A stretch of DNA of 64,000 bases from Mesodorylaimus sp. YZB2_4 (GCA_030248295.1 JASANH010000025.1:39617-103616), one strand, 5' to 3'; shown: positions 33,061 to 44,348, numbered from the stretch's first letter. A program made the numbers and translations. Notes: a model not told the origin generated them from the letters alone.

Positions 33061-34940
33061 CCTTAAAAAAAGTGCTTTAACTGTAGCAAATATAACTCTT
33101 ACCGAGAAGACAGCTAACTTTCAATATTATGTACCCTGTGTATCATCCGCGCGAGATTCCCCCATCCCTTAAAAAACATTGGCCTTGATCACCTGAGAGA
33201 AAGTAAAAGAGAATTATGCCTTGGATGCAATAGAACTGAATAGCGATTCGTGACCTGCTCCGATCTGTGGCAACTACACTTACCGTTGTGGCAAATTCGT
33301 CCATTCGAAAATTTTTTTTCGTTGATGGGGGTGGTAGCGGCTTAAGCACAATTGCACTCATGTTTTGGTTCGCACATGATTGGAGAGAAAATGATTGCAC
33401 CCGCACAGGGATTGAGATGAAATGGTAGCATCCGCTCGGTCTGGCTGGACACCAACAATTGGACCGCCCACGACTCAACAACCAACTCAATCAACACCGA
33501 TCAATGCCCTCACCTCCACAACCGAACACCAATGGAGATTCAGGATAAAGTGATATATTGTTACACAGGATCAGATCTATATTTAAGAAGAGGGGGTGAT
33601 GTGAAGCATGCAAATGTGATGGCAGCATCTCGGTGAACCGCCTGGCCTGGCGCCGGCCAGGTGGGACATCTTGCCCTAATTATTTCTATTACCAGTAATC
33701 GTGCCTGTTGCTGTAGGCCGATGTCTGTGTTCCAGGCCAGGAGAGCGGCAGAGGTAAATCAAGACTAGGGGCTGAGTGGCGGCTCTCCTTTTTACATCCC
33801 GATTCTTGCATTTTCCCAGGAAGGGTTTGACCTCTCCGTATCCTTATGCATTAGTCGGCAACCCTGGATGGTCAGCAACCTTGGACATACGGCAACCTAG
33901 GATACTGCGGATATTTTTGGGGCGCTCTGAGATTTTCAGGGTATCTTCAGATAATGACACTTCCTCTTAGCCCTCTCGACAATGTCGTTGATTCAAAGTG
34001 TGTCTCCCAGGATGAGAAGCTGGGTGGATCTCGCCGAAGCATTGCAAGTTTTTGGCTCCTTTGAATTCTGATATAGCATTTAAATGCGCCATCATGGCTT
34101 GCGCATATTGTCAGATGTCTGGGAAGCGGTTTTTTTCATGGGGCCTTCTTTGCATTTTTTGGGGAGTTGAGTTTCAGGGCAATCGGAACCTGCATCTGGG
34201 GCATTATTGCGTTGCAGACCTGGTAACACTTGGCTTGCTCGATTCCAACCCCAGCCTAGTCACAATGACGGTGTGCTTGCGCGCGAACGTACTGATTGAT
34301 CAGAATTCATATGCTTATCCAGCGTAAAATGTGGCTTGCTTCAATTATCTATGATGGCGATTTTCTATATAGCATGCTTTGTGGAGGTAAAATATCAGAG
34401 ATTATGATCTAAGTTAGGCTAGATTGCACAGCAGAACCCAGTGCTCTATAACTGGAAAATTGAAGTGAACCGAAAGGTTTAAGAGCCGAAACTGAAAGAA
34501 CCGAGAACCGAATCGAACCGATTGGCTAAAACCGAAGCTGAAACCAAACCAAAACATATAGAGCCGATCCCGCCCTGAGGCCAGACGAATCTTATATTTT
34601 GCAGACCTTTCTTTCACACCTAGAAGCAATCAACAAAGTACAACTTTTGGTTTTGTTCGAGTTAACGGTTGGCGGTAATGTTACCTAGTGATTCATCCAT
34701 TTTTCGCTCGCGTCAAACAATAATAACGGGAAGATGACTTGTAACTCTAATTATGTGTGGAAAAACTGAAGCAGCAATGCAGAATATTGATTTCATCTCA
34801 TGATCATTACACTAGAATGAGCGGAGAAAAATTGCGCAACAGTTAGATGTTTGCCAGCGGTCATTGCAAAGACCATCAGCTTAGAATACCGGAGTTGTGT
34901 ATTCGTATCAAAGAGACTACCTTATTTTTGCAAGTTAGCC
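33061..34940. other. No gene recognised; GAACCG-rich patch
   Basis: Nearly 1.9 kb without a convincing gene. The only structure I see is a degenerate run of GAACCGA-type units at 34455-34560, comparable to the clusters at 15445 and 16470. ORFs in both orientations are short and lack motifs. Confidence 0.4.
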
Positions 34941-34951
34941 CTCTGTTACAT

Positions 34952-35045
34952 CTGATTGGCTGATGGGCGGAGTCACGTGACCGCTAAGCCACGCCCCCTC
35001 GATTCTGATTGGTCAACCACGCGCGGGCTCGCGTGACGTCATTAA
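34952..35045 (+). promoter_or_regulatory. Dense cluster of promoter-type motifs, possible gypsy LTR promoter
   Basis: Within 95 bp there are two inverted CCAAT boxes (TGATTGGCT and TGATTGGTC), an E-box in GTCACGTGACC, a GC-type box in CCACGCCCCCTC and a full CRE (GTGACGTCAT). It lies about 900 bp upstream of the first clear gypsy-like gag residues. An LTR promoter is the likeliest role, but the matching 3' LTR was not found. A TGGCACCGAGAG at about 35425 could be a tRNA primer-binding site. Confidence 0.45.
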
Positions 35046-35879
35046 GCAGGCTAGCCCCCTTCCCCGCGGCGTTTCACCATATTAGCATTCGCATCTACAC
35101 TACTGCTGAATGACTTTGCTGCTTTTTCGTCTGCTATACCACGACTTTTTTAAAGCAGACAGTAGACGCAGAATTGGCCGCATGTACTGGATAGTGAATT
35201 TAGCAGCTCTCTGTTGTGTTACTTCCACTTATCAGCATGTCGCGTAACAAATGCAGGAATCAGTGAATGCTCCTGCAGTTGCTAGCCACGAGGGTCAAAT
35301 TCTTTCGGGCTTGGTATTGCTGACAAAACTTGTTGGAACTGTGACAAGTATATAAATGCGTAATGCGCTAGAGGCGCTATCTATGCCTTTGTTTTGTACT
35401 TAATAGAATTTTTTTTGTTATTCGGGAATTGGCACCGAGAGAATAGTCATTAGATGCTGTTTCCGTAGGTCTAGTTTTCTGTGGAGCGGTAATGCTGATG
35501 GCGAGTGAATGCTGTGCCAAGTAGATTTTGGCAGGTTATCGAAGTTAGGTTTTTGGGTGGGTTAGCTGGCCGTATTTAATAAAGATGCCGGTTGCATAGA
35601 GGCCATTGTCGAGCAAACGTGTGGAGGAACGGTGGTGCAGAACTCGGAAAGGCAACCGTAACATATTGGAGGTTCCACTATCTCACCGTGCCATCCCTCG
35701 CTAATCACTGCTTGGCTCTTTCCCCTGGCAGTGACTCTGGCTCAGCGGTGTGGACACGCCAGTATTTGACAAACGCCGGCTGCTCAATCGACTCAATGTA
35801 TCCCGACCAGCTGCGAGAATTGCTTGATGGTGTGGTACAACGAACGATCGATGGCGTGTAAGCGATCCCACCGCAGCCG

Positions 35880-36790
35880 CCAGGTCTCGCTATAGCAGCG
35901 GCTGCTGGCGAATCACCAACGAAAGGTTCATCGCTGGTTCCAAGACTGAGCAGGTTCACAGGCAGTGATGACAATGAAACTTTCGACTGCCGGTTAAAAA
36001 AGTTTTCCTGCCTGGCAAAGTTTGAGAAGTGGAACAATGATAGGCAAAAAGATGCGCTGGCACTTTTTTTGGATGATTTGGCTCTTCTGGAATATGAGTC
36101 ATTAGCGGAAGAGGAAATGGAGTCATTTGAAACAGTGGTCGAGGCATTGCAAGAGATTCAAGGGAGCAAGGGCGCGACGAATCAGTGGCGGTGTATGCCG
36201 ACGACATCAGCAAGCTTGCAGCAATCGCTCACGCCTGTCTGGGAGCCCAGGAACGCGACAAAATTATGTTACAGATTTTCTTGAATGGTCTGCGTCCAGC
36301 ATCGCATCGATTTACGGTGGTGTCCGAGCCAGGCAGTTAAGAGGCGCTCTAGGAGGCGGAGACACAAGGAGCTTACGATCGTGCTTTAAGAGAAGAACTC
36401 ACCACCACATTGACACAATTATTTCAGCCGACAACCGAGTCACGCGATCGACCCACACCACCCTCATTTGGTTCTCGTCAAAAGCAGTTCCAGCCAAGGC
36501 AGGTTGGAAAAAATTGTGGCAGGCGGGCGAAATGGGCAGCGCACACAATATCTACAACGGACAACGGATGGTCGTCCAATGTGTTCGATGTGTAACAAGA
36601 CAGGCCTTATCCGACGAAACTGCTGGCAGCTGGGCACTGCATCAACTCACTCAGGCGCCAGTCGTGACCAAAAGAACCGGGACGCTGGAAGGAACCGTCA
36701 CCAGCAACCGCGCGTAGCAGCAACGACGATGGAGCAAGGACAAGAGCTAAGAACTTGGATGCACGAGTTGAGTCTAGGACATGAGTCAAT
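35880..36790 (+). pseudogene. Ty3/gypsy-like gag
   Basis: Reading blocks in two frames: FTGSDDNETFDCRLKKFSCL, AKFEKWNNDRQKDALALFL and LALLEYESL, then after a shift ADDISKLAAIAHACLGAQER, IFLNGLRPASHRF and EALLEAETQGAYDRALREEL. This is the retrotransposon-gag pattern (W-x-x-x-x-x-x-x-L-x-x-L-x-x-x-A...Y, then F-x-x-G-L). A zinc knuckle follows as CSMCNKTGLIRRNC, in which the His of CCHC is Leu, so it is not functional. At least two frameshifts. Directly followed by an envelope-like reading with no pol between. Confidence 0.65.
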
Positions 36791-36812
36791 TAAAGTTCGG
36801 TAGGGGGACAAT

Positions 36813-37740
36813 ATGTTTGTGCCTTTCATTTCAGCAATGATGGCATGCATGTTCTTTTTGGGCGTAGCAGATGCACAGACATCGCCGCCGCAGACCCCAG
36901 ATGCGCGTTACAGTTTTTGTCAGAAAACTTCGGGCGGCACGTATTGGTCTTTTCTCAAGGAAGTACCTTGTGACCCCCACTAGGAGGAGACGTTACCCCA
37001 ATCACAGTGGAGATGTGGGTTCCTGAAATGGCCCCGGTTCAGGTGAAGGCACACAGGTGCATGATACGCAAACGGGAAGTTTGCACGCATATGAGTTTTT
37101 TTTGGGAAAGGGGTTACTGTCAGATGGGGCGTCCGCGCGGGCAGTTCCGCCACAAAAATGCGAGCTAGCGAAAGCTCAGAGGATCTCGGGCACAGGAAGA
37201 CTTGTCCAGAGTTATGAATTTTTTACGTCGAATAGGTCCTTTACGGTAGGATACGGATATTGCTCTTATGATTTTTGTCAGGCGGTCATGAATTTTATCG
37301 TAGAGACGGGAAGTGTCTTCACTACGGGAGACCATTTGTTGCATTCTGATTTGATGAACTTGGCAGGTTGCCATGCGGCGACGAGCTTTTGCATCAATGA
37401 GAAAGAGACGCTGGTATGGAATGCATCAGCATTGTTGCATGTGTGTCGGTTAAGACGACTTGCATGGTTTAATGCTTCGCGCGTAGGAAACCACATCCTG
37501 ATCGAAGAAATACAGACTGCTCTGACAGTCAAAGAGGGTCCGCCCAGACAGGCTGGAAATAAATGTTCCTCAGATGATCGTTACGAAAATAACCAGGGTG
37601 CTCTTCTCCGTTTCAAGCATGGCCAGTGGTCCTTTACGAGTGGTACCTTACATGCGGCACGAAGGGCTGGAGGTCAGTCAGACCCAGCTAACGCAAAACT
37701 GCGATTTTTGGAACTCCAAATCCATCAGTTGATGTACCGA
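36813..37740 (+). pseudogene. Envelope-like glycoprotein remnant in the gypsy relic
   Basis: Starts with a plausible signal peptide (MMACMFFLGVADAQT region). A Cys-rich ectodomain-like stretch follows in changing frames: TYWSFLKEVPCDP, MWVPEMAPVQVKAHRCMIRK and REVCTHMSFFW, then GYGYCSYDFC, LAGCHAATSFCINEKETLVW. Secretion signal, regular Cys and a C-x-N-E-x-x-x-x-W element resemble envelope proteins of env-bearing retroelements; which viral fusion class it comes from cannot be settled by eye. Multiple frameshifts and stops; no transmembrane segment was found before the integrase-like tail. Non-functional. Confidence 0.4.
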
Positions 37741-37956
37741 GGTTTTCATACTATATGGCTGCAGCTATGTAAAGCGGCTCAACGACAACTCGACACAGTG
37801 TGGCAATTGTTAGCCTATCGATGCGCAGTGCAGGAAAGTACCAAGAGCTCACCGTTTGAACTATTGTGTGGGCGGGTGCCACGCCTCCCCGTCGATCTGG
37901 CTCTTAGTACGCCTGCTAGTCGCTGGATGATAGAATTTTTCAATAGCTGTATGTGA
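37741..37956 (+). pseudogene. Ty3/gypsy integrase fragment fused behind the envelope-like reading
   Basis: The block LDTVWQLLAYRCAVQESTKS, followed by SPFELLCGRVPRLPVDLAL, matches the C-terminal core of Ty3/gypsy integrases (W-x-x-x-L-x-x-x-x-x-A-Y-R-x-x-x-x-x-S-T-x-x-S-P-F-x-L-L-x-G-R-x-P-R-L-P). It lies in the same open frame as part of the envelope-like reading and ends at a stop at about 37956. Order gag, env, integrase is not that of an intact element, so this is a rearranged mosaic. Confidence 0.75.
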
Positions 37957-38034
37957 GGAGGAAGTTCTGGCTTAAAATCTATTGTGCGAGTAGTAATAGA
38001 GGGGGTGGGCAGCGAGTACCTTTTGTGATACAAT

Positions 38035-38185
38035 TGTCGCGCATGTAGCCCGCGCGAGAATTTTCTAGTTTATAGCGACCAGAGGCGAATCAGCGCCGCC
38101 CCCTATTTAACTATGTGCTCGTGTATATTATGGGTCAGTAGTAGTAGCAGCAAGGATAGTGGAAAGGTGCACGTTGGATAAGACA
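38035..38185 (+). repeat. 5' LTR of BEL-1
   Basis: 151 bp, TGTCGCGCATGTAGCCC...GGATAAGACA. Contains CCCCCTATTTAAC, a TATA-like box, and GTATATTATGG. Paired with 41817-41967. Confidence 0.93.
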
Positions 38186-38200
38186 TGGTAGCAGAACGTG
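38186..38200 (+). other. Primer-binding site of BEL-1
   Basis: TGGTAGCAGAACGTG begins immediately after the 5' LTR, with the TGG expected from a tRNA CCA end. The same TGGTAGCAGAACG stands next to the 5' LTR of the minus-strand element BEL-2. Confidence 0.8.
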
Positions 38201-38204
38201 CACA

Positions 38205-39100
38205 ATGACTACCGTTCTTCGTTCGTTGAGGCCTGTTCGAAAGGAGGTCCAGGCCCATTTATCTAAAAAGCCGTCCATTGTGAATGAATTCCGCACTCCT
38301 GAGGACAGGGCGACCTACATTAAAGAGGTCGGCTTATTTGTGAATCTACTTCGAAGTCGCCGGAACTCATTTTTTTAACTGCATGAATCGCTGATTCGTG
38401 TGAAGTGTGAAAAGGACGCGGATCAGAAGGCAATCGATGAGGCCGCGGAGTCAGACGCCAGCCTCTTACTCGAGGTTGATGGGTGTATTGAACATTATGC
38501 GGCTCATCACCAGCATTTGAAGGACCAAATGGACCGAGAATGGGACCTGGATCGACCACCAAGAGCACTCACCAACGGACAGTCGGCTGCGCGAGAGCAC
38601 CAAGCGTGCCAAGTGAAATTACCAAAAATCGAACTGACCAAATTTGGCGGGGACGTCACACTATGGGAAGAGTTCTGGGACTCATTTGAAACGGCTGTCC
38701 ACAACCAGGCCTCTGTCACCGCGGTTGACAAGTTTAACTACCTGCGCTCCTTTTTAGTGGGGGAGGCAAAATCGGCCATCAGCGGACTGGCATTGTCAAA
38801 CGAAAATTACGATGCGGCAGTTGCGATCTTGAAAGAACGTTTTGGGAACGATCAACTGGTGATTCATGCGCACTACGCAGCGCTGTCGAATTTGGCTCCT
38901 GCTAGCAACGACCACACGCAAAGCATACGGGCAACGGTCGATGCCCTGGAAAAAAGCTTTCGCTCCTTGGAACGCCTAAAGCAAGAGGTGAACCAGAATC
39001 TGTACTTTGTTTCTGTCATTTCAGCAAAGTTACCACGAGCATTTATTATGCGTCTCGAAGAAACACGCGGGGCCGAACAGTGGACTGTAGGAAGTCCAAG
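38205..39100 (+). pseudogene. BEL/Pao gag (BEL-1)
   Basis: ATG at 38205; the frame runs to the deletion junction with a single TAA in a T-run near 38377. It contains KLPKIELTKFGGDVTLWEEF, WDSFETAVH and ALSNENYDAAVAILKERFGN, the BEL/Pao gag (DUF1759-type) core also seen in BEL-2 (KLPKLTLAEFGGDLMQW). The core ends around RGAEQWTV, before any zinc knuckle, where internal sequence is deleted. Gag assembles the intracellular particle that packages element RNA. The stop makes this copy truncated unless read through. Confidence 0.85.
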
Positions 39101-39108
39101 CCATAAAA

Positions 39109-39650
39109 TTGACGTACATACAGTTGGAGACGATCGTCATCGAAGTCGAAGCGATGTTAAACTCTCGTCCATTGGTCCACGTTGGGTCAGATATCAAAGA
39201 TGGGCGTTCGTTGACTCCAGCTCACTTTCTCAGTATCAATCCGAAAATAGGAATGCCGGCAATACAAATTGACGAAAATATGGATCTAGAATTTTTTGAC
39301 CGCATTTCGTCAAAAGAAATCTTGCTTCGGACATGGGTAAAGGGCGAACGTCAACTCCAAGCGTTCTGGGCTGTCTGGAAAAATGAGTATCTGCTCAGGC
39401 TACGAGAAAGGACACAAAATGAGTTGAAACGACAAAGGGGCGCCACAAACCAACGTCCACATGTTGGGGACGTAGTCCATGTGAAGATGGACACGCCACG
39501 AGGTACCTGGCCATTAGCCCGGATAACTGAATTGTTCACCAGCGCGGATGGAGAGATTCGCTCTGCCAATGTCAAGCTGTCATCCGGGAAGGTTCTGAAA
39601 AGAGCCACCGTCCACTTGTATCCACTAGAATTTGTCGATGATGCAGACAC
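39109..39650 (+). pseudogene. BEL/Pao integrase C-terminal remnant (BEL-1)
   Basis: Begins inside the integrase with VEAMLNSRPLVHVGSD and LTPAHFL, continues with LLRTWVKGERQLQAFW, YLLRLRERTQNEL, RPHVGDVVHVKMD and TVHLYPLEFV, matching the DUF5641-type C-terminal domain of BEL-2 (EIEAVINDRPLVHVGSE...QLYPLEI). The upstream His-Cys zinc domain and DDE core are missing. It is in frame with the envelope-like region that follows. The junction with gag, near 39095-39110, is where pol was removed. Confidence 0.85.
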
Positions 39651-41737
39651 GACGGGAAAGGTGAAACAAGTGGAACCAGAAGGAGATGGAAGGTCCCTGG
39701 GTCACCGTCCCATGTCTGCAAGGGCAGGGGGCCAGACCTCGCAAACCTCAGTGCGCCCTCGACGAATTGCGGCAGAAACAGCTCGAAAAAGAATACAGGT
39801 CATGGCCCAAGAAAAAGAGTCTGAAGACGACGAGACACGGGACCACAGCCGGTCAGTACGACAAAGGACAAGTTGTGTAATCACAGGAAACAAGACTGTG
39901 ACAAATCTGATCATGATCACGATGTGCATTTTGACAATGATGCTCGCAACGTGCAACGGGGTGAAACCGCTACTTTGTGAAAAGGGACACGCGAAATTGG
40001 CGATACAATTGTCAGACGCTTATCCATGCACCGTCCACTACAGGAAAGCTTCCGAGAAGGTTTCCTCAAGCTCAATCGTGATATACAAACGCAATATCGC
40101 CAAGTATAGCAGTCCCGCGTATAAATGCCGAGAGATTCGAACAAAGGTCGCGGCCTGGACCAATTTTGCAAAGGCTGGGTCGTACATACAGACAAGTGAC
40201 GAAGAAATCCCTGTCTCCGAAACGGAGTGTAAGGAAATGATACAGAATCGACGTTGCAGGGAGGGCCCCCTCCTGGGAGGTGACGTGGCTTTTACCGAAA
40301 ATCATGTAGACCCGCCTTACACGACAGGAAATGCCTGGGATTGCAACTTTTGGAAGGTTGTATACGTAAGCAATTGTTTTCTCGAGAAAGAAAAAGTGTA
40401 TCAAACCTTTCACGGCCAGATGGAGTCAAATTTAGCGAATGTAGCAGATTGCAATTACGATAAGGAAACTTGTGTGTTGCACGATCAAGCAATGCTCATG
40501 TGGACCAAGAACCAGAGTGCCGAGTGCGAGTTTGTTTCGTGGAAACGAGTGAAAGGAAAACTGTGGAGCAATCAGTTTCTCAGTGACGACTTCGAAATCG
40601 CCCTGACATGGAGTCAGGCTCCAGACAAGATAAAGTTATGTGATGGGACTATGTCAACGTTGACCGACCAAGGGTTGCCAATCGTCTTCTCTCCCACCAT
40701 GGAAGCCGAATACAGTCTTCCGAAGAGGAAAAAACGGGAAACCAAGGACACTGATGGACTATCAGATTTGGTTGCAATGAGACTCCAAGCACTGGATGTG
40801 CGTCTGGAGGTGTTTTTTCGAGATTCTCTAAATCAAGCCTTTCAATCGGTTTGTCGGACGATCAAGGAAATGCAACAAATGGACATCTTGCTGGCACATG
40901 CAGAACCGACACTAGTGGCCCGGAGGGTCCTGAATGACTCAAACATAATGGCCAGACTGCACGGGCAAATTCTGGAAGTGTGGCCATGCACTCCAGTCGA
41001 ACGATACAAGTTTCTGAGCATGACCGAACGATGCACAGAAGGGATACCAGTCAATTACACAGTCAGCGGACAACGGGTGTCAGGATACATGGATCCAAAG
41101 TCAAGGGTCATCTTTACGAACTCCGCACCGGCCGATTGCGATCGAGTACAAGAAACGTACATCTCAGACGACAAGGGACAAATTTTCCTATACACAGCTC
41201 ACGACGGCGCCATGCGACTTCAAACAAGCCAATTCCTCAGCCGTCCAGTTCATTTGGCTCGGTTAGACCACTACGCGGACTTCAAAACAGTCGTGCACAA
41301 GCCATTGACGCTATATTCGCAAAGGGAACTGCGAGGTCAAGTAAGTTTAAATGACCTCTTCTCCGCTTTAGACAGCCACGCCAGGGTCCTGCATCAGCTC
41401 AGCCAAGCAGCCGAGGTTCCGTCAGACCCCACAGCCAATGCTATATTGGACAGCGTCTCGATACACGCCCTGGGGACTTTGGGATCAATTAACTGCCCAT
41501 GCACATTGGATATGGGTCCAATTTTGCTGTGTGATCGTGACAGGCCAGATCCTCTCCGGGGTCATCCGCAAGGTGATCAGACGGACTGTACGACGGGATC
41601 AACAACCGAAACCCAACGTGGCGCCGCTCATCTTCATCCAGGCGCCCCCATCAGGCCCAAAACCACAGACTGAAGGACCAACAACAATCGCAGCCTTGGT
41701 TCACGAAATTCAGAGAAATGCGAAGGATAGTGATTGA
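39650..41737 (+). pseudogene. Envelope-like glycoprotein of BEL-1, 3' frameshift
   Basis: Continues the integrase frame. A hydrophobic signal-like stretch (NLIMITMCILTMMLATCNGV, about 39904-39963) precedes a roughly 500-residue Cys-rich ectodomain. A polybasic, furin-like KRKKR lies near 40727-40741, dividing it into two parts as in many viral fusion glycoproteins. The second part has WPCTPVERYKFLS, TERCTEGIPVNYTV and GYMDPKSRVIF. The membrane anchor and basic tail (WIWVQFCCVIVTGQILSGVI, then RKVIRRTVRR, 41498-41590) are in the next frame, so a frameshift lies between about 41440 and 41500 and the main frame ends unanchored at 41673. The fusion class (gB-like versus phlebovirus Gc-like) I cannot decide. 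Confidence 0.65.
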
Positions 41738-41816
41738 GTGACACTTATTTATTTGTCATAGAAACACGGTCACATAATTTTTTAGTGAGTGATACTATTA
41801 ATTTTTGCGGCGGGAC

Positions 41817-41967
41817 TGTCGCGCATGTAGCCCGCGCGAGAATTTTCTAGTTTATAGCGACCAGAGGCGAATCAGCGCCGCCCCCTATTTAACTGTGTGT
41901 TCGTGTATATTATGGGTCAGTAGTAGTAACAGCAAGGATAGTGGAAAGGTGCACGTTGGATAAGACA
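41817..41967 (+). repeat. 3' LTR of BEL-1
   Basis: 151 bp, same boundaries as the 5' LTR. Differences seen: GTGTGTTCG versus ATGTGCTCG, and AACAGC versus AGCAGC. Followed by the ACAAT target duplicate. Confidence 0.93.
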
Positions 41968-41972
41968 ACAAT

Positions 41973-43520
41973 AGTTAAGCATAGTCAGTGTAAAGTAGCG
42001 CGCGAAGCGCGCTTACTGTCATTTTCAAACCACCTACAGTAGGGGTCGAGCAGTTACAGTAATCCTAAAATCGTCAAAGGACAGAGACATGCTATTTGAA
42101 TTTTTTTATTGGCAAAGGACTGACGAGTTAATTTTTGCAATTTTTTTACACACCAGTGATGTGACCAGCATATTTTAAAATATTAATTTTTGTTTTTGTT
42201 TTGTCGAAGGAACTTTTCATGTTTGTTTTTCTGACAACCTATAATATCGTTAAAGGACTGACGAACTGTTTAGATATGTTTTTATCTTCGTTACATTTTA
42301 TTGTGCATTCTTATATGATCTTGTGGCGTTCTGTTTTTATTTTTTCAGTTTTCCAACTCGTGCATTCACTAAAAGTTTTGAATTTTTTGTGCAATATTTG
42401 TACTACCTAATGACATCCTGGTCTATTTACTTCTGTCATTATGCTGAAAGTAGTTGTACATAAGTGTGAAGTTTTGAAATTATGGCACGCTACAGAATGC
42501 ACCCTCGTGGATTTGTGTATAGTGACAGACAGCGTACTGTGCTGAGTGTAACGTTACAGTAAGCAACGCACAGCCTCACTGACTCCAGTGATGCAAGCTT
42601 CAGTGTGGAGTGTAAAAAAGCCCATTTTAAGTTGGCGCACAGAGGGTGTACTGTATTCAGTGTAAATTTACAGTAATTATCAGAGCCTGGTGCTAGTTCT
42701 GATTATGTAAAGTAAAGTGAGAAATATGAAGTGTGAAGCAGCACTGTACTTATAGTTAGCTAGTCTTCCAGTAAATCGATCGCCTGAGAGAGTGTGAACT
42801 TTACATGCTCATTGTCTGCGTGAATGTCACAGCCTATCATGGATAGTGTGAAGAAACAAATTCAATGAGAAGTGTAAGTTCCCGTCACAATACTTTCATA
42901 AACCTACAGAATGTCACATAGTTACAAGCGCTGATACAATCGTATCGCAAAACCAGAATCATGTATCGTTTCCTTGACCACCGATCGTGACCACTGCAGA
43001 ATTGAACACTGACCACTCTATCGAACTCTCCCGCTAACCACCTATCACGACGACGGCAACATGAACACTGAGAGCAGAAAGTTAAGCCGCCGCGTTCATA
43101 GCCGAAGTACACCCATAAGTCACCTATAAGTCCGCCCCGACCAATCATATGCGAGTATGTACACTTATCGGCCATCAAGCGCCATGCACCATCAAGGAAT
43201 GTGTGTGCTGTAGATAAACATTTATTCTGTCTCGTGTTTAATTTCTGTACCAAACTTGTGTTTCAAAAAGAAAGCAGTAAGCATAATACTGAAGACAATG
43301 TTCGGAAACAGATGCAAATTTAAAAAAAAAAAGGCGGGGTTGGAAGTTACAAAAATCCACAAGCCCTCAGCTGGACCAGCTCTAGTGCGGTGAGTTGATA
43401 TGCTAATTTCTAATTATGAGTGCTTGGTGTGAGACATGTTTTTTCTATCAGCCAGATCTCCATAAAGTTTTACAGAAGAATTGTGATACACATCATTTAG
43501 TTCATCTCCATCGAATCAAC
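41973..43520. other. No gene recognised
   Basis: About 1.5 kb downstream of BEL-1. It holds a small palindrome (AGCGCGC-GAA-GCGCGCT, near 41997-42013) and many ACAGTA/TACTGT words, but no ORF with a motif. Part may be the remaining 3' end of the gypsy relic into which BEL-1 inserted. Confidence 0.4.
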
Positions 43521-43525
43521 CTCTT

Positions 43526-43987
43526 TCACCAACCCCAAACGTATTCCCAGATCAAAAAAAACAAGTCAGCGAAAGCATCACTATCGTAACTAACAGTCAC
43601 AGGCAATACATCGGAAGAGGTGGGATTAAAACACAGTAAGCACATGACGTCCATTTTATGTATAGCCATTATTGACTGACATCTGCACCAGATCGGGCAG
43701 TCCTTTCTCAGTTGGACTTGACCATTTCCGTTCTTTTCCAAAAAATAATCTTCTCTTTGATTCACCAACTCGTCGATTGTCTTCGGTCTGGAACTCGGGT
43801 GCTGATAAACGAACTTGACCAGCACTGGCCATTTCTTTTGTTTATCCGTGGCCATGGCATTAGGTTGAGCTCGCAATAATTGGGCGGATTTCCAAGGCAG
43901 CAGCGAATAAGGAGTCAAAGTAATTTTAATTCCTTGAGAGAATCTCATCAGGCGAACATAAAACGACAGAGCATCTTGAACCGACAT
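43526..43987 (-). CDS. Unrecognised ORF, relative of the ORF at 53084-53584
   Basis: 153 codons starting MSVQDALSFYVRLM. The core WPVLVKFVYQHPSSRPKTID, then NQREDYFLE, lines up with CPVLVKSVWQTSMGKPKTVG, then KKRSNFYCE at 53084-53584. Upstream ALSFYV/ALEAYV and downstream MDVMCLLC/MDLICHSG also agree. Conserved spacing over more than 100 residues shows a real protein family. I do not recognise it. The second copy sits among Maverick genes, so a Maverick accessory protein is the working idea. BEL-2 lies immediately upstream of its start. Confidence 0.55.
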   Translation of the reverse strand: MSVQDALSFYVRLMRFSQGIKITLTPYSLLPWKSAQLLRAQPNAMATDKQKKWPVLVKFVYQHPSSRPKTIDELVNQREDYFLEKNGNGQVQLRKDCPIWCRCQSIMAIHKMDVMCLLCFNPTSSDVLPVTVSYDSDAFADLFFLIWEYVWGW

Positions 43988-44118
43988 TCTTGCAGGTAGT
44001 GCAAAGACTTCAATGATGCGTGAGGGGAATCTGCACTCTATTCATAGATTCCTGAGAGCAGGAGTCATCTAGTCACCTGAGCCTACAAGACCACCCATGA
44101 CGATATCACCTCTCCTGT

Positions 44119-44348
44119 TGACGCGAATAGGTTGTCGTTGGTGACGGACGCGTGCCTGGCGATAGTCGTATGCGTAACGAAACTAGCGTTTATATATAGA
44201 TACTCTTTCGAACCGACCGTACACTATGACAGTAAAACGAAAAGAAACCCCGTTCCTATGTCCTAACATGATACCTGGCTTAGCGGGTGTAAAGTGTCAT
44301 CTATCGTCCTTCTTTACATCACTCGCGGTTGCTCTCCAATCCGCGACA
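44119..44348 (-). repeat. 3' LTR of BEL-2
   Basis: 230 bp, paired with 49772-50001 without a difference that I can see. The stop of the gag-pol ORF (44319-44321) falls inside it, so the last ten codons are LTR-encoded. Contains TATATATAG, a possible TATA box in LTR orientation. Confidence 0.93.

Larger units (their letters stand above)
38030..41972 (+). mobile_element. Defective BEL/Pao LTR retrotransposon with envelope (BEL-1)
   Basis: Complete by its ends: 151-bp LTRs at 38035-38185 and 41817-41967, each starting TGTCGCGC and ending AAGACA, flanked by the 5-bp target duplication ACAAT (38030-38034 and 41968-41972). A primer-binding site follows the 5' LTR and a purine-rich GCGGCGGGA precedes the 3' LTR. 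Internally it keeps gag, the end of integrase and an envelope-like region. Protease, RT, RNase H and the integrase catalytic core are gone. The LTRs differ at about three positions. It can move only if supplied with pol in trans. Confidence 0.93.

Noticed and set aside
39109-41673. A single 854-residue protein in BEL-1
   Set aside because: It joins an integrase remnant to an envelope-like region and reads out of frame past about 41460, so it is not one natural product.
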